Part shown: piece after piece, positions 62,329 through 64,000 of the stretch
How positions within the stretch are numbered: the first letter of the stretch is position 1
How the letters are laid out: each line of letters opens with the position of its first letter
Origin: Chrysomallon squamiferum
Taxonomy: Eukaryota > Mollusca > Gastropoda > Neomphalida > Peltospiridae
Reading direction: 5' to 3'
Length of the DNA: 64,000 bases
NCBI GenBank assembly: GCA_012295275.1
Contig: CM022665.1
Location: 10,532,976-10,596,975, forward strand
Program-made: the position numbers and the translations under genes
The notes under the pieces: generated by a model
Databases searched by the model: none
What the model saw: the letters and a program-made list of their open reading frames with translations, nothing else
What the model was told of the DNA's origin: nothing

Positions 62329-62892
62329 TGCAAAAGTCAAAAAAAAAAAAAAAAATGTTCTGATAAGATACACAGTTTCAAGAGTAAATGTAAAATGTTG
62401 CACAGTGCTGTCACTGGGTCTATTAGAGTTCCATAAATACTAAATACTAATAACACAGACATGCACAACTTCAAGTTTGAACACAATATTTAGAGCATTC
62501 AGAAAAAAAAAAAACACAACATCAAAAATGTGCAAATAATGCAGATTATGTTGTTTAATGAGTTTCAGATAATAAACACTTTTTACACTGACATGCAAAG
62601 CTTATGTTTTAAATACCACATTATGAAATGTTCAGATAATTAAAAAAAAAAAAAAATGTTTTAAATTAAAAATTTCAAGAAGTGTATAAATAATGAAGTT
62701 TATGATGTGTGACCATGTTGCAGTGTTTATCACTTTATGAATTAATAATTTAGTACATTTGCATGCAAACACCAGTTAAAACGAACTGAAATACTTGCAA
62801 GAAAGATAAACTAAGTGACAGTGATGCTTTTTCACCTCTAACTCATCAGACTCAAGTATTAAGGCAACATCTTCTTTTGTTACATCCAGTAA
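33458..62892 (-). CDS. ANO7: Anoctamin, ANO7-like (TMEM16 family), 24 coding exons, 5' end missing
   Basis: Anoctamins are dimeric ten-pass membrane proteins acting as Ca2+-activated chloride channels or phospholipid scramblases; ANO7 is poorly characterised and has been linked to lipid scrambling. The exons listed separately sum to 2564 nt. Adding the one base apparently missing in exon 12 gives 2565, i.e. 854 residues plus stop. Vertebrate ANO7 is about 930, so N-terminal exons and the start codon are not seen. ANO7-like blocks include [54 protein letters not shown] and IPDVP-type end VPDVPRSV. The six Ca2+-binding residues known from TMEM16A are present: NNFVE (TM6), EYLE (TM7) and EIRLD (TM8). 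The gene points toward the 5-phosphatase gene. Confidence 0.92.
33739..33813. repeat. (GGT)n-rich tract in the last ANO7 intron
   Basis: Degenerate GGT/GGA repeats, strongly G-rich on the plus strand against an AT-rich background, with several GG pairs that could allow two-layer quadruplex structure (inference). Confidence 0.7.
33875..33968 (-). CDS. ANO7: ANO7-like exon 23 (TM10 region)
   Basis: Encodes [20 protein letters not shown] and [18 protein letters not shown] followed by FW-(x)-AA(K/R)LAF is invariant in anoctamins. The donor is GTAAGT and the acceptor TTACCAG. Confidence 0.94.
33977..34083. repeat. Compound microsatellite (A)n(TA)n(TG)n and (AC)n
   Basis: Poly-A, then TA, then TG repeats, followed after a short gap by AC repeats, just upstream (in gene sense) of exon 23. 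The TG and AC blocks are mutually complementary and could form a hairpin. Confidence 0.9.
34517..34704 (-). CDS. ANO7: ANO7-like exon 22 (TM9-TM10 extracellular loop)
   Basis: Encodes [20 protein letters not shown], then [13 protein letters not shown] and ends VVTVC. AFTS-(D/E)-FIP-LVY is a core anoctamin block. NDT and NVS are potential N-glycosylation sites in the loop, as in other family members. It leaves CA, completed to His by exon 23. Confidence 0.94.
35073..35125 (-). CDS. ANO7: ANO7-like exon 21 (TM9)
   Basis: Encodes [17 protein letters not shown], matching IWFHILAGLTHLAVISN of ANO7. Small exon with clean TTTAG acceptor and GTAAGT donor, consistent phase. Confidence 0.92.
36210..36362 (-). 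CDS. ANO7: ANO7-like exon 20 (TM7-TM8, EIRLD Ca2+ site)
   Basis: Encodes [20 protein letters not shown], then [13 protein letters not shown] and [11 protein letters not shown]. The Glu and Asp of EIRLD correspond to the two TM8 Ca2+ ligands of TMEM16[12 protein letters not shown] is identical to ANO7. Confidence 0.96.
36581..36620. repeat. (AC)n microsatellite between ANO7 exons 19 and 20
   Basis: AC dinucleotide run with minor interruptions, adjoining TA-rich DNA. Confidence 0.9.
36693..36823 (-). CDS. ANO7: ANO7-like exon 19 (TM7 start, EYLE Ca2+ site)
   Basis: Encodes [20 protein letters not shown], then [14 protein letters not shown] and GLFDEYLEM. The two Glu of EYLE match the TM7 Ca2+ ligands. 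Its first 34 bases plus the upstream intron were tandemly duplicated (see 36918-36951). The acceptor TATAAAAG has a weak pyrimidine tract. Confidence 0.93.
36918..36951 (-). pseudogene. Partial tandem duplicate of ANO7 exon 19
   Basis: In gene sense this reads GAAGCTGAAGAACTTGTTCA onward, encoding KLKNLFKS and then TAA, a decayed copy of KLKNWFKAR at the start of exon 19. The neighbouring intron bases (AATATTTTAAAAAGTAAT-like, then an (AC)n tract) are duplicated too. The copy keeps an AAG acceptor but has an in-frame stop. Confidence 0.75.
37192..37289 (-). CDS. ANO7: ANO7-like exon 18 (TM6, NNFVE Ca2+ site)
   Basis: Encodes [20 protein letters not shown], then [12 protein letters not shown]. 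The Asn and Glu of NNFVE match the TM6 Ca2+ ligands. EEC-xGGC-LIEL is characteristic; here the second Gly position is Ala-Gly. Confidence 0.95.
37763..37820 (-). CDS. ANO7: ANO7-like exon 17 (TM5-TM6 loop)
   Basis: Encodes [19 protein letters not shown], matching FVGYPGNYHTLFGVRNEE in ANO7. It begins by completing a Lys codon and ends at phase 0 with donor GTATGA. Confidence 0.93.
38660..38771 (-). CDS. ANO7: ANO7-like exon 16 (TM5)
   Basis: Encodes [20 protein letters not shown], then [20 protein letters not shown]-(x)-ED-FTLK and FYIAFFKGK match ANO7. The donor is GTGAGT. Confidence 0.96.
39238..39274 (-). CDS. ANO7: ANO7-like exon 15 (37 nt)
   Basis: Encodes [12 protein letters not shown] and one base of Glu. 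Matches the IYVSLAHVLTRWE stretch after TM4 in ANO7. Clean TTTCAG acceptor and GTAAGT donor; phase fits both neighbours. Confidence 0.9.
39402..39466. repeat. (TC)n microsatellite, ANO7 intron 14
   Basis: About 32 TC units on the plus strand (GA in gene sense), in the intron between exons 14 and 15. Confidence 0.95.
39568..39732 (-). CDS. ANO7: ANO7-like exon 14 (TM3 end and TM4)
   Basis: Encodes [20 protein letters not shown], a short extracellular turn, then [24 protein letters not shown] and the N-(L/F)-VI-ILL block are conserved family features. Phase 0 on both sides. Confidence 0.95.
40134..40208 (-). CDS. ANO7: ANO7-like exon 13 (cytosolic loop and TM3 start)
   Basis: Encodes [20 protein letters not shown] and VILFM. 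EPY-P lies just before TM3 in most anoctamins. The acceptor GTTTCAG is strong. It is separated from exon 12 by a 6.6-kb intron holding two candidate microexons. Confidence 0.93.
42020..42066. repeat. (AAT)n microsatellite
   Basis: About 15 AAT units in ANO7 intron 12. Confidence 0.9.
42934..42957 (-). CDS. Candidate 24-nt cassette microexon in ANO7 intron 12
   Basis: Flanked by TTTCTTCAG and GTTTGT, it would add SMSEFEIQ between exons 12 and 13 at phase 0. Skipping or inclusion keeps the frame. There is no conservation evidence available; the support is splice-site quality, length and position in the TM2-TM3 loop. Confidence 0.35.
43981..44007 (-). CDS. Candidate 27-nt cassette microexon in ANO7 intron 12
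   Basis: Flanked by AATGTGTTTCAG and GTAACC, it would add KGHNVIHCQ at phase 0. Position and logic are as for the 24-nt candidate about 1 kb downstream in gene sense. Confidence 0.35.
45716..45770. repeat. (CACACC)n/(AC)n compound repeat
   Basis: CACACCCA units grade into a CA repeat. Another (AC)n run lies at about 45120-45154. Confidence 0.9.
46775..46836 (-). CDS. ANO7: ANO7-like exon 12 with an apparent 1-nt frameshift
   Basis: Encodes [13 protein letters not shown], then a run of six A in gene sense (46798-46803). As written the frame continues QRRIQ and stops at TAA inside the exon. The other frame from that run reads TKKNPINQ up to the GTAAGA donor and joins REEPYLPL at the right phase, matching the conserved NPIT-(x)-(x)-DEPY region of ANO7 without gaps. 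The exon is 62 nt; 63 is expected. Sequence or assembly error in the homopolymer is the simplest explanation. An alternative donor (GTGAAA after FEAT) would avoid the lesion but lose 13 conserved positions. Confidence 0.8.
46968..46991 (-). CDS. Candidate 24-nt cassette microexon in ANO7 intron 11
   Basis: Flanked by TTTTAATTCAG and a perfect GTAAGT donor, it would insert VFSIIDFI right after the acidic run DFEEE at phase 0. The peptide is hydrophobic, unusual for a cytosolic loop, so chance is possible. Confidence 0.35.
47201..47280 (-). CDS. ANO7: ANO7-like exon 11 (end of TM2, cytosolic loop)
   Basis: Encodes [20 protein letters not shown] and ADFEEE. (E/H)-x-WKRK-A-(x)-L-Y-WD is a hallmark after TM2. 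It ends at phase 0 in an acidic run. Confidence 0.95.
47507..47676 (-). CDS. ANO7: ANO7-like exon 10 (cysteine-rich extracellular loop, TM2)
   Basis: Encodes [20 protein letters not shown], then [13 protein letters not shown] and [26 protein letters not shown] and LFDN-TV-F--FMA(L/I)W are family signatures; the Cys residues form loop disulphides in known structures. The acceptor is TTCCAG at 47677; the TCAG four bases further in would break the frame. Confidence 0.94.
48144..48278 (-). CDS. ANO7: ANO7-like exon 9 (TM1)
   Basis: Encodes [20 protein letters not shown], then [19 protein letters not shown]. (R/K)YFGEK-(x)-YF-WLGFYT is near-invariant and starts the membrane domain. The donor is GTATTT. 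Confidence 0.96.
48980..49044 (-). CDS. ANO7: ANO7-like exon 8
   Basis: Encodes [20 protein letters not shown] and IR, matching LFQHWARWGKWNKYQPLDHVR of ANO7, the segment leading into TM1. It leaves AG, completed to Arg by exon 9. Confidence 0.95.
49347..49403 (-). CDS. ANO7: ANO7-like exon 7 (variable segment)
   Basis: Encodes [19 protein letters not shown], a 19-codon exon at the length-variable position between PLHD and the (L/F)-(x)-WA block in anoctamins. Phase 0 on both sides; the acceptor is ACATCAG and the donor GTAAGT. Confidence 0.85.
49693..49748 (-). CDS. ANO7: ANO7-like exon 6
   Basis: Encodes [18 protein letters not shown], matching IHQLLAEGVLSAAFPLHD. GI-(x)-L---G-Y-(A)-(Y/F)PLH is conserved in the cytosolic N-terminal domain. 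The donor is GTAGAC. Confidence 0.93.
50279..50394 (-). CDS. ANO7: ANO7-like exon 5
   Basis: Encodes [20 protein letters not shown], then [12 protein letters not shown] and a Lys/Asn-rich end. FF-(x)-RS-IVY-IL is conserved across anoctamins. It completes a Gln codon from exon 4 and leaves phase 1. Confidence 0.95.
51650..51684. repeat. Poly-T tract, ANO7 intron 4
   Basis: About 35 consecutive T on the plus strand (A in gene sense). Confidence 0.9.
53771..53850 (+). mobile_element. Probable tRNA-derived SINE head
   Basis: TCTAGCTCTGTGGTTAA resembles a tRNA A box, and GGGTTTCTGGATCAATTC about 40 nt later resembles a B box. This is the usual head of a molluscan tRNA-derived SINE. It is decayed and does not form a full cloverleaf. 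Confidence 0.45.
54376..54506 (-). CDS. ANO7: ANO7-like exon 4
   Basis: Encodes [20 protein letters not shown], then [16 protein letters not shown]. The FFTA-FSRDR block matches the FTAPFEKNR segment of other anoctamins. It ends with CA, completed to Gln by exon 5; the donor is GTAAGT. Confidence 0.92.
55090..55680. mobile_element. Non-autonomous DNA transposon (MITE-like)
   Basis: The right end reads CTCGTAAGTTGTGGCACTC and then GAGGTACCATGG, resembling the CCTCGACTTACGAG-type terminal repeat of a widespread animal MITE. The left part has the matching inner block CATACGAGTT, CTCGTATGTCAAA, TTCCC and TTAATCCGTTCCAG. The outermost left end is missing or too decayed to see. Inserted in ANO7 intron 3; no transposase. 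Confidence 0.65.
55746..55844 (-). CDS. ANO7: ANO7-like exon 3 (cytosolic domain)
   Basis: Encodes [20 protein letters not shown], then [25 protein letters not shown]---(K/R)(M/L)P is the core of the anoctamin dimerisation domain. Phase 0 on both sides; the donor is GTAATG. Confidence 0.95.
56176..56211. repeat. (TTTA)n microsatellite, with (TA)n at about 56262-56292
   Basis: About nine TTTA units, followed 50 bases later by a TA run, in ANO7 intron 2. Confidence 0.9.
57745..58120. repeat. Diverged minisatellite in ANO7 intron 2
   Basis: About seven or eight imperfect copies of a 45-60 bp unit with core TGTACTGCAGTATTATTTTA followed by TTAAACA and a variable T-rich spacer. Two adjacent copies (about 57779-57890) are nearly identical, sharing GTACAAGTTTCATTTTGTCT. 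Confidence 0.8.
59772..59936 (-). CDS. ANO7: ANO7-like exon 2 (dimerisation domain)
   Basis: Encodes [20 protein letters not shown], then [20 protein letters not shown] and DKQ. RRIDFVL-(Y/W) and ER--FE-NL---GLELE are the diagnostic N-terminal anoctamin blocks. The acceptor is a tandem CAGCAG, so the exon may start at 59936 or 59933, with or without one Gln. The donor is GTGAAA. Confidence 0.93.
60458..60495. repeat. (TA)n microsatellite
   Basis: Uninterrupted TA run in ANO7 intron 1. Confidence 0.92.
60654..60704. repeat. (GT)n microsatellite
   Basis: About 25 GT units in ANO7 intron 1. Confidence 0.95.
61034..61150. mobile_element. SINE fragment of a type common in molluscs
   Basis: TTCCCATTCCAGCCAC, ACTGGTTTATCAAAGGCCAT, TATGTGCTTTACTGTTAGTG and GGTGCATATTAAGGAAC follow in the order found in the body of a SINE I recall from many gastropod and bivalve sequences. 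The copy is diverged, and its tRNA head and tail are not recognisable. Confidence 0.6.
62836..62892 (-). CDS. ANO7: Possible ANO7-like upstream exon (exon 1 as seen here)
   Basis: Encodes [19 protein letters not shown], an acidic segment of the poorly conserved N-terminus. The acceptor AACTAG and donor GTGAAA are acceptable, its length is 57 nt and its phase fits exon 2. It cannot be confirmed by alignment, because this part of the family is not conserved. Confidence 0.5.
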
Positions 62893-64000
62893 CTAGTTAT
62901 TGGGGAAAAAGTAACAAATATTTTAACTACTGAAATGATTTATAAATTTTATAACTGGTTCAGTTAATAACAGCAATAATTAACTGAAAAGGAGAAAAAT
63001 TTAGGTATTTTGTTTTAATAAAAGAAAGAAGGAGGGAATATCACATAATTTCTTAATTTGTATGAAGAAATGTATCTTATATTTAGATAATTTTAGATTG
63101 TTTTTCATCTGAAAGTAATTATCCATCTTCCAAAATCTTAAAGTAAAATTTAATTTTAAAATAATAAACAAAACATAATACGATCAATATTAAGAACAGT
63201 TACTGACATCCATGGAAAATGGGTGGGATAAAATTAATTTATATGTTAATAAAAAGATATATATCAGTATATTAAAAGAATAAATTATAAATTGTTATAA
63301 ATATAAAAAAAAAAAAATATTATCAAAGAAGAAGACATTGTAAAATAAAGACAATGAACTGTTTTAGTTTTTTCTTGAAAATTACTGAGGCAAAGTAAAA
63401 TCTGATGTTTGTACTAAAGAAAAATTAACATATTCATTATATCAGAAATGGGCGTCATAGTCTGTCATGATGGCTAACCATAATAAATTAGTGTCATTTT
63501 ATTAAAATTCTTATAATTATTCACACCTGAAAGAAAAATATATAGCAAGTTTGCATTTACATTTATCATGATTTATTTGTAACATGGTAAATATATAAAA
63601 CAATGAGCCATGTTCAAATAAATTAATAATAATAACAATAATAATAATAATAACAATAATAACAATAATAATAATAATTAGAGTAATAATAAGAAGAATA
63701 ACAATAATTATTATAAAAACACCTTATATTCATTAGTAAATAAAATAAATAATGTATCTAATTATAAGCTTAAAAAATAATTAATTGCTTTAAATCATTG
63801 TAATATAAGAATATTATTAATTACACTTTGCTAAAAAAACATTCAGATATTTTTTTTAAATTACCGTATATACTTGTGTACAAGGTGACCTTATGTATAA
63901 GTCGATGTGTATTTTAAGACCAAAAATTGCGTCATTTTAGGTATTACTTGTGTATAAGTCGACTGTAGATTCCAGGCACTGTCACTTTGTTTTCGATTTG
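62893..64000. other. Noncoding right end of the window
   Basis: No exon is recognisable. The anoctamin gene still needs a start codon, so this is probably intron or upstream sequence. It contains short AT repeats, an (AAT)n/(AAC)n tract at about 63627-63680 and a MITE end from about 63865. Confidence 0.5.
63865..64000. mobile_element. MITE-like element cut by the window end
   Basis: TACCGTATATACTTGTGTA opens the segment. The motif TGTATAAGTCGA occurs at about 63954 and as a decayed copy at about 63895 (ATGTATAAGTCGATGTG). This matches the terminal sequence of an abundant non-autonomous DNA transposon type in invertebrates; the far end lies outside the window. Confidence 0.55.

Noticed and set aside
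1-64000. CRISPR array, operon or phage-like system
   Set aside because: All tandem repeats are eukaryotic micro- or minisatellites without unique equal-length spacers, and both genes are intron-rich animal genes.

Overview
This is an animal nuclear DNA window. It is very AT-rich, with dense simple repeats and two genes broken into many short exons. Both genes could be reconstructed exon by exon, because splice sites, reading-frame phase and protein-family alignment agree. A diverged SINE at about 61.03-61.15 kb resembles one that is common in molluscan genomes, so a mollusc is my best guess; this is an inference from memory, not a search result.

Plus strand, 3.68-23.73 kb: a complete gene for a type II inositol polyphosphate 5-phosphatase of the OCRL/INPP5B family. 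The 26 coding exons sum to 2745 nt (914 residues plus stop), with every intron phase consistent. Domain order is PH, 5-phosphatase, ASH, catalytically degenerate RhoGAP-like domain. Three of its 25 introns carry U12-type (minor spliceosome) signals, and one of these is a textbook AT-AC intron.

Minus strand, 62.89-33.46 kb: an anoctamin (TMEM16) gene most like ANO7. Twenty-four coding exons are visible. The 5' end is missing and probably lies to the right of the window. All six residues that bind Ca2+ in the family are present. One exon lacks a single base in a run of six A (in gene sense), which shifts the frame; this is either a sequence error or a real lesion. Three candidate 24-27 nt microexons lie in the two introns flanking that exon. 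They correspond to the cytosolic TM2-TM3 loop, where mammalian ANO1 is known to be alternatively spliced.

The two genes converge tail to tail across about 9.7 kb without recognisable genes. Noncoding DNA holds microsatellites, two diverged minisatellites, a foldback element, two MITE-like DNA transposons, SINE fragments and a partial tandem duplication of an ANO7 exon. Both gene families act at cell membranes (phosphoinositide turnover and trafficking; Ca2+-dependent lipid or ion transport), but nothing in the sequence shows that these two genes work together. I found no RNA genes, CRISPR arrays, prokaryotic genes or viral sequences.
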